Source of the DNA: Pilatotrama ljubarskyi
Lineage: Eukaryota; Basidiomycota; Agaricomycetes; Polyporales; Polyporaceae
DNA: 64,000 nt
Direction: 5' to 3'
Assembly (NCBI GenBank): GCA_022385805.1
Contig: MU277737.1
Span: forward strand, 46,298-110,297
The translations under genes and the position numbers were made by a program. The notes under the pieces are model-generated. The model saw nothing but the letters and a program-made list of their open reading frames with translations. It was not told the origin of the DNA and searched no databases. Below are positions 47,325-59,500 of the stretch, piece by piece (position 1 is the stretch's first letter; each line of letters opens with the position of its first letter).

Positions 47325-48318
47325 GTGATCAGAAGTCAACGACTGTTGAAGTTATTGCAGGAGGAAGGGTACCGCGCCTTCGATGATGTATGCCCACCTG
47401 GAAACAATGCTGGTGTAGGCCCGATGTGGTCGCTACAGTACATATGCTGGAGGGCGTACGGACTCCCGACGGGGATGGCTCGTGAGTCACCGGTCACTCC
47501 TGCTTTCGGATAATCTAGGCTCAAGATACGATGGCATTCGGATCTTCGTTCTCTCACAAGCAGCAGTAGAAAAGAAGAATTCATTCCTCAGCTGATCTCA
47601 ATTAGACATATAGCCATAGGCTGTCGATACACGAGTCGCTCAGGTACCCGCAAGGTACAGTACTACTTAAGTTCGGAGTGCCAAGTACGAACGCGGTCTG
47701 CAGGAGAGGGCAAGATACAAAAGCGCTCGCCAGATCGGATCGGTATGTGTCGCCTTCGGCATATGCCGGGGGTCGTTAGCGCGGAGGGTCCTCAAGTTCT
47801 TTGACCATGCTTGAGGCTGAGATGCCGCAGAGTACACATGGGTACGTCGATATTCTCCTCTTTAAGCGTTGTGCTAATGTCAGCATGCAATCTTGCAGAC
47901 CTGAGGCCTGAGCCGAAGCTGTCATCAGGAAGGACTCCTCGCTCTGCAGCCCCAGTGCCAAAGTCGCCACCGGGCTTATGTACAGCATCTTCCAATCTGT
48001 ACTCCCCCAGAATCTGTGTCAGATTGGATGCCATTGATAAACGTCAGATTGTGAAGCTCAGTGCGACTCACCAGTACGTTTGCACTGCGGCCGCACGCCC
48101 GGACCGGGCTTCCTATTGTGGTACAACGCCGGGGCCGGGACGCCACTCAGCCCATTGTTCGACCCGCCCAGCAAGTCCGCGAGCGCTGTAAGCGCCCTCT
48201 ACCTGGGCCACAAGCGGTCGGACTTGCAATATACCTCTTACCACTCAACCCCTACCATCCTCCTGCTCCTGGGGATCATCCTTTCCCCTCCGCCACATCT
48301 CAGACATAGCACGCAGCC
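47325..48318. promoter_or_regulatory. Divergent promoter region
   Basis: 994 nt between the FAD oxidase start (minus) and the SAP/coiled-coil gene start (plus). The stretch 48.2-48.31 kb is CT-rich before the plus-strand ATG. No recognised gene lies within it. Confidence 0.4.
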
Positions 48319-50306
48319 ATGGATCGTGAAGAACTGAAGCAACTGCCTCGCAGCGAGCTTCAGAAGCTCGCAAAGGTATGCAGCGGCCCATCTCAGACTG
48401 ATTCTAGCCACACACTGAAATCGATCCTCGTCGTCGCAGACCCACGGGGTGAAGGCCAACATCAAGTCTGAGGCCATCATAGCACAACTCCTGGAGCGGT
48501 TTACAGACGGTGCTCCAGCGTGAGGCTTTCCCCTTCTGGTCGCGGTGTCGATCTGACCGCGCTATGGCCGTCTAGCCATTCCGACGCTGCAAAAATAGAC
48601 CACTCAGATGCCGGCCCTACGAAGCCATCCGTCGAGAAGAAGGATGCCCCCGCTCCTCCTCAAGAGAAGCGAGCAAGAAAGCTCGTCGCCATGAAGAAGC
48701 AACCCAAACAGATGGTTCGGCCTCAAAGCCCAGTGAACGAACCGCAATCCCGTGAAGGTACGCTAATATCGATAGATTGATTATCAGGCCGGCCCTCATT
48801 CCTTCTCAAGCATCAGCTGCGCCTGTGGCTAGACGCTCTCCGCGCAAAGCTTCGCGTGCCCACCCGCAGCAACAGACGGGGGTCGTCGAGGGGCCCTCCA
48901 CACCGCGTGAAGCCGACAAGTCCATTTCGAGCGCAAGCAGAGCGCCGTACGTGTGAGCCTCCCAAGTCGACTCTGTGGACCCCGCGAACTCCTAACTGTC
49001 CGCTCTTCTCCCCGTCATGTAGTGTGGTACCCCCTCTGAGCGCTCTGCGAACTGGGACCCGTCCACGCGCTCAGTCACTGGAACCCCCCAGATCCAGTCC
49101 GCGCACTCGCAGTCATACGGGGAATACCGAGACGTCGCTCCATGAGTTCCCCTCAGGCTTAGGTGAGTACCTCTGAACCTGGACACGTCCCGGTCGCTCA
49201 TTCGTATGGGAACAGGGCCATTCTATTCCATATCGACTGGGATTCCTCGAGAGCTCAGGAATCTCCCCGAAGAGAGAGGTCGTCCGGCCCCTTTACAGAT
49301 CCTGAACCAGGCCATCCAGCGGATCATACACGGCTCTCCGCATACCGCCAACGGCCCTCCCTCGCCTCCCCAGGCGAATGCTGGAGCGGCAGACGACTCC
49401 GACATGGTCATGGACGGCGACACGACGTATACAGGCCCGCCCATCCTCCCCATTCTGCCGTCGCAGGTGCCCAGCAACGCGACGAACATCTGGACGCCAT
49501 CCACTCCTCCGCGGAGCCGTGGACCCCCTCCGCCGCCCGTCGATCCCATGGAGGAGGACGTCGAGAACATCCTGCCCGAGGAACCACGTGCCTCCGAGAA
49601 CCAAGTGAAAGCCGTCGTGGCCAAGATCGCCGACATCTCGCGCGTGCACAAGGTGCGAATGAGGACTCTCAATGAGTACGGCGACAGAGTCGTGCGTCTG
49701 TCCCACACGGCCGACAACCTCCGCACGCTCGTGCGCCAGGAGCGCTCCCACCGCGTCCGTATGCAGAACTACCTCGCGTACTGGAACGCAATAGAGCCGA
49801 AGTGGAAGGAGGACGAGATCTGGGACAGGGCACGACCGACGCGCATCGACGACGACGGTTACGAGATCGAGATCATGTCCGACGAGGAAGATGAGGTCAG
49901 GAAGCAACATCCGCTGTAAGTTGCCACCACACTGCATCCGTTATCTTCGGCTGACTTGACTTGGACTTCAGTCCTTCGGGCGCGCAGCCCACTGAGATCC
50001 TGATGCGGCGCGTCGCTCACCGTCGCGAAGAGGTTGATGAGTGCGTCGTCGCTCTTACTCCTGGTTTTGGCCTTCCTCCTGACAAAATATTTGTCTTCCA
50101 GAGATGTGCGCCTGTCTGAGAGGCTGGAGCTGACTGCAGAGCGCCAACTCCCGGGGACCAAGAAGCGTCGTCGTCCTACCCCGGCCAAAGAGCTTGAGCT
50201 TGGAACACGGCCTGCGAAGAGGGCCCGTCGTCCGGAGAATGACGGCGCTGCCACAGACGTCGCTGCACCGCGGCCTTTACCCGACATTGCTGAGGACGAT
50301 GAATGA
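48319..50306 (+). CDS. SAP-like, coiled-coil protein of unknown function
   Basis: Not recognised as a named gene. Residues 1-43 form a SAP/HeH-like helical pair (REELKQLPRSELQKLAKTHG, then SEAIIAQLLERF), a fold that usually binds DNA or anchors at the nuclear envelope. A Pro/Ser/Arg-rich disordered region follows (residues about 60-330, with PPPPPVDPMEEDVENILPEE). Residues about 335-420 are strongly helical and likely coiled coil (VKAVVAKIADISRVHKVRMR, RQERSHRVRMQNYLAYWNAI). The end is acidic/basic, with KKRRR and PAKRARRPE nuclear-localisation-like patches. Eight exons: 48319-48375, 48440-48519, 48576-48757, 48811-48946, 49023-49162, 49216-49915, 49972-50040, 50102-50306; 522 aa. All joins restore one frame; intron 3 could be misread as 30 nt, but the 53-nt version keeps phase. 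Confidence 0.8.
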
Positions 50307-50629
50307 CACTGCGACGTCGTGGTGGGTAGTGGCCAATGTCAAGAAGGTCCACTGCTCGTCTGTTATCTCGAAGTCCATTCGCTGCTTTCCTTACATTCAC
50401 AACTTGTGTCCTGGAAGACCAATACCCATCTGTACTACTTATCCAGTGTAGATACCCAACCTACCAATCATCGTGCGGCAGATTGCCATCAGCTCAGTCT
50501 GACGCTAGCAACGGTTCTACGGCTTGCATACAAACTTTTGTACAAACTTGAGCAAAGCTGCATCGTTGGCGCGCTCTGGCGAGATGAACGCGACAAGGGC
50601 AAGAGAAGAGACTTGAGAAAGAAAAAAGA
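50307..50629. other. 3' flank of the SAP/coiled-coil gene, next to the tRNA
   Basis: 323 nt with no coding signal. Just past the tRNA 3' end, an A-rich run on the plus strand (about 50621-50627) reads as a T run on the minus strand, a plausible Pol III terminator for the tRNA. Confidence 0.5.
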
Positions 50630-50738
50630 TGACAAGAGTGGGATTTGAACCCACGCCTGGATACCCAGATGAGAAACCCGCTGAAGCAGGCAAGCTTTCG
50701 CTTGAGTCACACGCCTTGGACCGCTCGGCCATCTTGCC
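50630..50738 (-). tRNA. tRNA-Leu(CAA) with intron
   Basis: Minus-strand cloverleaf: acceptor GGCAAGA pairs with TCTTGTC, with discriminator A at 50630. The A-box region is TGGCCGAGCGGTCCAAGG; the T arm is GTGGGTTCAAATCCCAC; a long class II variable arm (CTGGGTATCCAG) fits leucine. Anticodon CAA is at 50704-50702, followed by G37. A 25-nt intron (50700-50676) begins after it and contains GCTTG, which can pair with the anticodon region CAAGC, as in other eukaryotic pre-tRNA-Leu(CAA). The anticodon stem TGTGA/TCTCA has one T-T mismatch. Decodes UUG. Confidence 0.92.
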
Positions 50739-53064
50739 ATGGAGGATGCGCCTGAATTACATTATATGTACTATGTAGTCACGTACACCGGTCGTCACTC
50801 CTCCTCCGCCCCCTTCTATGTAACTTGATGTTCTACTGACATACTACTGGTAGACGAAAGTCGATACAGTAGTCATCTGCCGGAGAGCTCTGGAGGTGAG
50901 TCCGTACGTCCGTACTTGACTCATGTATCGCACAAATTTAATCATTGCTCGGGGACTTATGACATCTTTCCGCGAGAGTGGCACCGCAGGGTAGGGCCAG
51001 GCTGAGCACCTCCGAGCGGGGTCGATGTACACTGTCATGGCACGTACTAGTACACGACATCCAGAGGTAACACTGCTGAATCTGAGCGCTGGTTTAACCT
51101 TTGAAGTCAACCTTTGCTTGCATCCGGGACACCATCCGTTACGGACTGCTAACTACCTACTAAGTAGTCGTCGAAGGTGCAGGCGGAAGCATCTGAGCAA
51201 AAACATCTGGTAGGTTTCTGCCATAGCCGTATGGGATTCGCATCTCGATAGCAGGAACTGTTCATTCCAGGCTTCGAAAATTGAAGGGATTCGTCATCTC
51301 CGAAGATGCCAGACCGACGAATTCGGGCCCGTTCACATCAGCTATGGCTGGGTCTTGCGCACTCGCGCTCTTCGCGCTCTGCAACACGTCGGAGTACTCA
51401 TCGATGATGAACTGTCTCGAGCCTCTGGTGAATCTGATCTAGTACCTTCGATAAGAGTGCCATAGTGGCCAGGACAGGATCCCTCAGGCTCCCATCTTCC
51501 TCAGTCGTCCACGCGCTGATACCGACATCGCAGGTTCTTGCATAACCGCAAGAACGACCTATGCTTCACAGCTCGTTTGTGGCTCAGCTCTCTGAGCTCC
51601 GCTCGCTCTACCTGGTGACGTATTCCCTTCCTGACGATCTAGCACACCGAACTGCATGGCTGGGTGATCAAACCACGGCGACGCACCTAGGGATCCCACC
51701 TCACCTGCTTAGGTCGGTCCTGGCCCAGCGCCTGTCCTAGGCTTGAAGCTTGTAAGCCTACCTTGCAGGCCGGCAGACAAGGCAGGCTTTGTTGGATAAA
51801 GGGAGTCTCTGGTCCAAGTCCCGACACTGCACGTTCACCCAATTGGCTCTTATTTGTCACTTACGACGTGAAGCGTCGGCCTACTCCCAGCATCAGCTGA
51901 GTCCTGTGAACAGGACTTGGGTGTAACACCGGCGGGCACTTTGGACAGACACCGTAACTCCCTGACCTCGGCGTCGCGCCTCAACCCACTGTCCCCTTCT
52001 GGAGTACAAAGACACGAGCTACTTACAGTATGTCCTCTTCTCCTCCGCCCGCTGAGTCCCTGTATCTGATGACACGCAGCCGCAGATTACAAGTGATAGG
52101 CACTAGTACTATCACTCTACCCCGCACGTTCGACGTCGTCGCGTCGACCATCCCAGCGTTGCAGCCATTGTTCTGCATCGCGCTAGCTTCCTGATACAAC
52201 AGGGCTGAGTCGTTTGTTCCTTTCGCGGTACACCTCCGCGTGGACCCCGACCTTGTGATTAAATTCACCTCGCCTGGCTCCGGGACCAGAACGAATGTAT
52301 CCGAGGCGATGACTACTCTACGGCGTGCTGACACGGAGTCGGACATTGGTTACAAGCTCGGTCTGATGGACGACGCTACTCGATGGTGCGGTACATCGAA
52401 AACGCATGAACTCGTGCGCGCGCCGCTCTCAAACAGGAATCAGGACGTGCTGACCGTTGGCAGTTGGTCCTTCTGAAGAGTACATGAGGCCCGCGCGCGA
52501 CTCGGAGTCTCTCTCGCGTCGTCTCACCTTCCGGAAGGGAACATCCACCCGGAGTCCGAGGCGGTAACGGCCGCGCCAGTCCGGTCGACGAATCATCTCC
52601 TTCGTCTAGCTTCTCGGAACCAATTGTACTGCGGGACACCCCGGGGGTGGCCTCTGTAGCCGTACCTTTAAGCTATGTGACAATGAACCGGCTCCGCAAT
52701 CGATGGCCAAGATCCCGCCTCGTAGTACGTCCGACAACGTTGGGTATCGGGACCTGCGCGGGACGTTTACCGAGCAGCCTGGTGACGCCACACCCCCAAG
52801 TCCGGCTGGCAATCAACCTGCATCGCTCATGGCTCACGATCAGATCGACAAATCCATAGTCGTACATTGGTTACACAGCCGCGCTGAGACCTGACATCAA
52901 GCACTGATCACTATCACGACCAGACTTCCGCATCGACAATCTGCGCCAACTCCCGCGGCCTCCGCCCCGTTCGTCATCCCGAGTCTCAGTCAGAGCCCAA
53001 CTTGATGCACATGTACGAGGAAGAGGCGTCGCGATACGAGGTACATGGCGGGCGGACGGACGGC
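50739..53064. other. 2.3-kb gap, no gene seen
   Basis: Upstream of the tRNA and downstream of metallothionein 1. Frames are short with many stops in all six readings. No TATA box, tRNA or recognisable mobile element was seen. Confidence 0.45.
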
Positions 53065-53366
53065 CTACTTGCCGCAGGCGCACGCCTTGCCCTCCTTCGC
53101 GCAGGTGCACTCGCTGGCGGTGTCGCAGCCGCACTACCGTACAGCAGCTCAGCACTGTGGGCGTTGGAAGCAGGAATGCGAAGTGCTCACGGCGTTAGCC
53201 TTTTTGGTGCAGCTCTGGCACGAGCACTGGCCCTTGGGGCAGGCGCAACCGCTGCCGGCGGGGCCGCAGGAACTGCAAGTGACAAGAGGTCAACAAACTG
53301 TGACGACAAGTGAGAAGAGGGGCGGCAGACGTACGAGCAGGAAGACTGGCAAGAGCAAGCGGCCAT
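53065..53366 (-). CDS. Metallothionein, copy 1
   Basis: Small Cys-rich metal-binding protein, 60 aa, that would chelate Cu, Zn or Cd in the cytosol. Fifteen cysteines, nearly all in C-x-C or C-x-x-C pairs: MAACSCQSSC, GCACPKGQCSCQSC, CGCDTASECTC and KACACGK at the C terminus. No aromatic residues or histidines. Three exons (53366-53335, 53272-53191, 53133-53065) of 32, 82 and 69 nt with 62- and 57-nt introns; each joins Cys-rich text. It is too short for standard ORF calling, since no single frame exceeds about 30 codons. Exon lengths and phases equal those of copy 2. TATA-like TATAACAG is about 90 nt upstream. Fungal metallothioneins are commonly induced by copper through Ace1-type factors; the inducing metal here is not known. 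Confidence 0.92.
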
Positions 53367-56210
53367 TGTGAAATACTGTATGTAGGAGTCGTCGAGTGAG
53401 GAGTGTTGTGGAAGTGGATGGTGGGTGACTGGAGCAGGGGCGGCGGTGACGGGCCTGTTATAGACGAGGACGGCGGCTGTGTGCACGCGGCCAAACACAC
53501 ATGGATGAATTTTTCCTGCGACCGCCACGACTCGTACTCGGAGGGATGGGCAGGGAGAGCGCTCAAGGGGGCCTTGGGCGTTGTTTGCCCTTGATTGATG
53601 GGGGCATCCAGGCTCCGCAACCGACGTGCACGATCTTGGTCCACCAGGAGACGGAGGCGGCGATGGACGATGCCGAGCGATTCAGTGCAGGTACAACCGT
53701 TGAGCCGGTTACCAGCACTGCGCACCGCCAACACGTCCCCCAAAGCTCCACGCCGCGCTGAGAAGAAGGGGTGTGACGGAATGTTCGGCCACGGCCACAC
53801 CGGCGCCACCGGGCCCGAGCGGAGTTGGTGATGGACTCCCCATGCAAATTCGTCTGGGTCCTAGCTCGCCAATGGGGAAGCGTGACTCGATGGAAGAACA
53901 AGGCGAGAGTGAGGCTAGAAGGGGGGATGGTGGGCGAGACTAGCGTCACACGACATGCTCTGCCGGCCTTCCCTGAGTCCTGAGTAATGGCATCGATTAG
54001 TAGGGCGGTGCCTATGCCAACGCGTCAAACGTACGGCCCACCTCTTGCGGAAAGAAAGGCGGCGAAGAACGCTCGGGGTGCCTGAGCTCGGAAGCTGTTC
54101 CGGAGAACCTGACAAGCAGGTAACTTTCGTCAACTGCGAGCCAAGAAGTGTCAGCATCAGGAGCGACTCTTACGCCCATGTGCAGCACTGGACGCAGAGA
54201 GATGGCTCCTTAATAGACAAGGGGCTGCGAACGCGCGCCAGGAAGCGAAGCATTCTGTATAGGGAAGGTCGGATGAGCGGCGGGGGAAGTGGATGATGAA
54301 GGACGCACGCACCAAACCGAGATCCGCAGACTCTGTCAGGAGCAAACAAGGCATTGTCCTCTCGCTTACTGATGCTCCGTTGTGGAGGCAGTGTCCTAGC
54401 CATTTTAGCTGTTTCTGGGAAGCGGCAGAGGACCCGCAGATGGACTCGGATGACTCGGGACCAGAAGGGCTCGCTAGCGGGGAGAGGGCGACCGAATTCA
54501 GCTCTATTGTCCGTCTGCCAAGGACAGGGAATGCTCGCGGCTGCGCGAAGCTCTACTACTCGTAGGACGGCTCACCATCACGTATCCATGGTTAGCGTGA
54601 TGAGAGAGCAAACCCGTCGTTGTGACTCGCCTTCAACACGCTCACCGGCGGGCTCACGCTACCAAACAGAATCAGCGGGGGAGAGCACAAACGCCGCCGC
54701 ACCGTACCCCGCGCCTCCTCCACCGCCTCCAACTTTGTCCCAACACGTCCCCGTAGACGAGATGAGTAACTTACAGCTAATCGTAATACACGGCACGCAG
54801 ACCACCTCGACGACGTGTTGGGATGCACAAAGGCATTGCCACAGATGAACGGCTCAGTCTCGTCGGGACAGAAAATTCCTCGAGTTGGCGTCGAGCATCT
54901 GAAAACGAAACCGTCAGCAACGTGCAGTCAGTGAGGCGGCCAAGCTCGGAGACTGGACGCACCAATGCAGTGGTAGGGGTCCTCAAGTAAGTCACAACCA
55001 CAAAGAGCAAACGGAACGCTGAGATACGAGGAATACTGCAGTCATCCGAGTCATGGCCAGAACGTCCCAAAGTGAAGTCCGTATGATCGAGACGAGCGTC
55101 GCCGTTGTGAGCTACACCAGAGTTTCGCGTCTAAGTCAAATCAGCCAGCAAGCAGACAGAGAAGTTAGAATCGGGAAGGCATGCCCCCACGATGCCTGCG
55201 ACGCTATATACCCTCTCCATCGTGCGGAGGACCGTGCAGGTCGTGGGCGGCGAGGACCGTCAAGGTTGCCTCAAGCGCCCGGAGTCTCTGTTTGCGTCGA
55301 TTTGGCTCCGGTGTACGTTTGGGCGTCTACATCGAGTCGGCAGCGAGCGCTTCTGACTTGCCCGTTTCTTCCGTCTACTTCGAGGGTCTTGCGCGGACTC
55401 TATGCTACGAGTTTTCATCCTGAAATTTTTTGTGTGCGTATGATTTAGCATGCCAGAGTATTCTGCTAGCAGCCTTTCCTGACGAGAGTCGTGAGTTGGC
55501 TATTCGCCGATAGCCCGCCGTCTCACTGGCACGGTGTCGTACTATGCAGGATGCTGGTACATCAAACTCCGGATCGCATCTGCAATCTGAGATAATGTTC
55601 CAAAGGAATCTAACCCATAGGACAGCGACTTCCACCCCCAAGTACGCGTTGGTCCGAACACGGTCCGACGCTCATCGATCGCTCATCCCTCGAAGGAACT
55701 TCCGACGCGGGTACACATCTCTGAACTAGTCTGACGAACTGGGTCGACTGCGGATAGCATCTGCCACATTGCCCCCACATACTGCGTGGGACTGCTCACG
55801 CATACGCACGTCTCCGCCTCTCGATCAGAGGTGGCACGACTCCCGGCCTCCTAGGCACGCGCACTCATCCGCCAACGTCCGGAAGCAGAACGCCATCTCG
55901 CTGATCTCAGGCCTGCGTGACGACACCACCACCCTCAAACGTCCCCAGAGCTGCGCCGCCGCGCCCTCGCGCTCAGGACTGCCGGCTCGCCGAGATACCA
56001 TCAAACGGTCTCAGTCGCCACCGGCGCGAGATTGGGCATACGGGGTACATTGCAATGGTGATACAAACAAACAACGTATCCGGATTCAGCGCGAGTCGTG
56101 CATATTGTATGAGATCTGGTTTACTACGCCCCCGTGTATGTCGCAACGTCAGTCATACGCTCCATCAACCGAAGACTTCTGGCTTTGCCGCGAGCGGGCG
56201 GACGGCTGGC
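53367..56210. other. Metallothionein 1 upstream region and gap
   Basis: The first ~600 nt (to about 53970) are the promoter of metallothionein 1 and share recognisable blocks with the region upstream of copy 2, for example GTGACGGAA(G)TGTTCGGC near 53772 and 56959. From about 54.0 to 56.2 kb I see no gene; frames are short and unrecognisable. Confidence 0.5.
53455..53462 (-). promoter_or_regulatory. TATA-like box of metallothionein 1
   Basis: TATAACAG on the minus strand, 89 nt before the ATG. It occupies the same place as the TATATAAA box in copy 2 and is followed by a similar GCCxAAACA stretch upstream. Confidence 0.5.
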
Positions 56211-56534
56211 TTACTTGCCGCAAGCGCAAGCCTTGCCCTCCTTGGCGCAGACGCACTCGCTGGCGCCGTCGCAGTCGCACTGCCGTCGAAAACGCGTTAG
56301 CACCCGATAAGACAGACGTTTATCAGCAAAGCGAATGGAACGCAGAGACTCACGTTGTTCGCCTTGTTGGTGCAGCTCTGGCACGCGCACTGGCCCTTGG
56401 GGCACGCGCAACCGTTGCCGGAGGGGCCGCAGGCGCTGTAGACAGAGTCAGCGTCGAGCGACACGGAGAGACGAGAGAGGACGTAGGAGGGGTGGCGCGT
56501 ACGTGCAAGAGTCCTGGCAGGAGCAAGTGGCCAT
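56211..56534 (-). CDS. Metallothionein, copy 2
   Basis: Paralogue of the metallothionein at 53.1 kb; also 60 aa with 15 cysteines: MATCSCQDSC, GCACPKGQCACQSC, CDCDGASECVC and the same KACACGK end. Three exons (56534-56503, 56435-56354, 56279-56211) have exactly the same lengths (32, 82, 69 nt) and phases as copy 1, while introns differ in length (67 and 74 nt) and sequence. Coding differences are conservative and no cysteine is lost, so both copies appear functional. A canonical TATATAAA box is about 100 nt upstream, stronger than the TATAACAG of copy 1, which suggests different expression. Confidence 0.93.
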
Positions 56535-59500
56535 TGTGTTATGTATGGGGTGCGGGGGTGGTTGACAGCGATGTGAGTGTAGAGAAGGTAGAAGGTGGTG
56601 GTTGGGGATAGAGAGCAGTCTTCGTCGAGGAGAGGTTTATATAGAGGAGGACGACAGCGGCGGCGGGGCCAAACAAACAAGAGATGCATCTGCGCTGGCG
56701 GCCGTGAAACGGACGGAGGGACGCCGTGCTGCGGAGGGTGCCGAGGAGATGGGTCGCCGGGGGAAGGGGGCTTGTTTGTCCTAGATCGCTGTCAACTGGG
56801 CTCTGCGGCCGACGTCCACGTTCCTGGTATGACGAGGAAGGAGGTTGCCGAAGGCGTTAGTAGGACAGGGACTACCGTTCGCTCGGGATACACGATGCTT
56901 CGCGGCCTGCACGGACCCAACTCCTACAAGGTTTGGGGAAGCTGCGGTGAGGAGGATACGTGACGGAAGTGTTCGGCTTTTCCCAAACAGGCGCCACTGG
57001 TACCGAGTGGCGTCGATACGATGGCTAACGCTACTCACCAAGTCCCAGGGACCAAGAGCCAAGTTCTGAGGGGTGAAACGTGCCTCAATACCGCGTCACA
57101 CGATACGCCTTTGAGAACGGCGAATAGAGGGCTTGTGCATCCGGGCAACGTCCATGGCACAACGTGGGACGGGGTACTGCGCCTCGTGCATCCAGGGCGG
57201 GCGAAGGATGATCTTGGTACGCACACTGGGGGTCGTAGCACATGAAAGCAGCCGAACTGTCAAACTATACCTGACAGGGGAAGCGGGGGCTTAGGAAGAT
57301 AGTGACGGAGTATCGCGGGGAAACGGCGTGGACGGGGACATGGGCCGACGAAGGACCTGCAGCTTGGTTGGCAGTGGGACAGTGCTTGCTTCGAGATACG
57401 GAGTGGAGTGCTTCTATGCCCGAACGATAGCTGAATATGGACCGCTGGGATGGGAGAAGCCCCGAAGCGGGACGGTCAGATGGACAGACCAAGGAGACAA
57501 CCAAGGAGACACGCGCACTTCGGTCGGACACCCGTGCAGGAACGCAACAATGGAGCTATCTTCGGACGCTGACCGTTCATCTGGACTAATCGAGGGCGCT
57601 GGTATCCAGATGTACCCGAATTGGCATGGGAGGAGTGCCCATGGGGATGGCACCGGGCGGCGAGGTGCAGATGTGATGGATGACGGAACGTCGGGCAGAA
57701 GGTTTCCGAAAAATGATTCATTGGGGTCTAGGCATAGGATAAGGAGGGCCCTGAGCGGCCCGGATTGTTGCTACCGTACGACGGCAACGTTCACCGCAGA
57801 TGGAAGCACCTGAAGAGCCTGCCCGTCGTAAGTACGACAAGAAGAAATAAGCTAAGAGGAGGCTCACCTTGACCTCGCTCACGAGTGAGCCCGCCAACCA
57901 GTATAGTATAACCGCGAATATTCATTCCCACCACCCACAGAAAGCTCCGAACCTTCTCCAGGTCCGAGATAGGCCCCAGTCGTCCTGACTGTGGACAATA
58001 GCAACGGTGACTCACCATATTCGCCTACCGCTGGTAGGCGACTTGAGTTGCAGGTTGTTGATAGCGCAATGCGCATGTAACAAAACGGCATAGGTTTGAT
58101 GGGCAAAGCGTCGTTGGTTCGCCGGGTAGACGCTCGGGTAACGCGGAGGCGTTCACCATGCCCAGGTCGTCCAGTAGCACATGAGTATCACCAAAAAATC
58201 CTGGAAAGCTCGTCCGAAAGACACGTAAATGTATGAAGAGACGGCTGAGGTTGATTTGGCGATTGTCCCGCCGTTAAGCGTGTTGCTGGGAGTGTCGGAG
58301 ATCAGTGGGCGCTTAGAGCGTCCGCGAGGAGAGCACGGCGAGAAAGCGAGCACGAGCAGCGAGCAGAGACAGCGGGGACGACGTGTGGGCCACAAATGCA
58401 GTCCTCTTGGCGGGGACGAGGATATATACCGACTTTGCTGCGTTGAGGACCCTCCGGGTCGCCGCGAGGACCTCCAAGGTCATTCTTGGGCGTCTCCACA
58501 GCCCGGGCGTCCTCATTCGGAATAGGCGCCCGAACGCCTCGCCCTCTTCCTTCCACGCACGTCGCCATCTGGATTTCAGTATACCGAGTTTGTGTCTGTT
58601 ATGAGGGCTCTTCTGTGTAGCATGGACTGCCCTGCGATGATATCTGTGGGCAAGACTCATCTGGAGAGGCAGGGCTGAGCGTAACCGTACCGGATGGCCC
58701 GACATGAGCTACAGCCGGGGCGTCCTCCCCATGGTCTGCGATTATGGAAACACTCGAGCGTTGTGAGTGGCACGGTCTTTTCATACGCTGCGCCTGAGTC
58801 GAGAGTCTCACCTCTGGCCAATCTTTTGATTTTTAGGTAGATACTAGTACCCGCATCGTTCCCATGTAGATCGGCGGATCCACAACAGCCTACCACGCGA
58901 TGGTGTCAGCACGACGGACTAGCACTCATGAAGTATCGAAGTTGGTCATGCAGATTGGCCAAGGCTCGCCACGAGGGAGCTTTAGCGGCTTCAGGACGAA
59001 GCTGGATGCCTAGCAGACGACGCGACCTCACGGCTACAGAAGAGCGTCAGACCTCAGTCAGATGACGTGCTAGGCGAAAGTTGTATCTTTCACTCACCAA
59101 TCACAATCCATCGCCTGCACATGGCCTTATAAGGTTAGAATTTTTCACAATCTTGGCGTAATGTCCAGGTCCAATGCCCAGTTGCTGAGCGCTAAAGAGG
59201 AGCCAGCATACGGAGGTACTTCAGGAAAAGGTGAGCACGGCATCCTGCTCTCCAAAACAAGTCGTACCGCAGATGACGCGCGGCTCCCCGCACGTTCTCT
59301 GCAATGTCAGCCAGCTCACCGACGAGTCGGGGGCCGGGGAAATGCGGGGTCTCGTCTCGAGCTCTATCGTATTCGCTCGTCTGGCACATCTCATTCTTCA
59401 ATACCCGTTCACACCTTGTCTCTGGACGTTCATTGGGTACAAGCTATGGTGGCACGCAAAGAGCGGCAGAAGACGCACCTTGAACACGCACGCTTCTCCC

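Noticed and set aside
48758..48787. 30-nt intron in the SAP/coiled-coil gene
   Set aside because: Too short and breaks the downstream frame; the acceptor at 48810 keeps phase with a 53-nt intron.
50489..50740. Minus-strand frames beginning MAERSKACDSSESLPAS
   Set aside because: These are conceptual translations of the tRNA-Leu gene, a common false ORF.
57060..57260. Third metallothionein or small direct repeat (GTGCATCC) region
   Set aside because: Two short GTGCATCC-type copies occur, but no Cys-rich exons follow, so no third gene is claimed.
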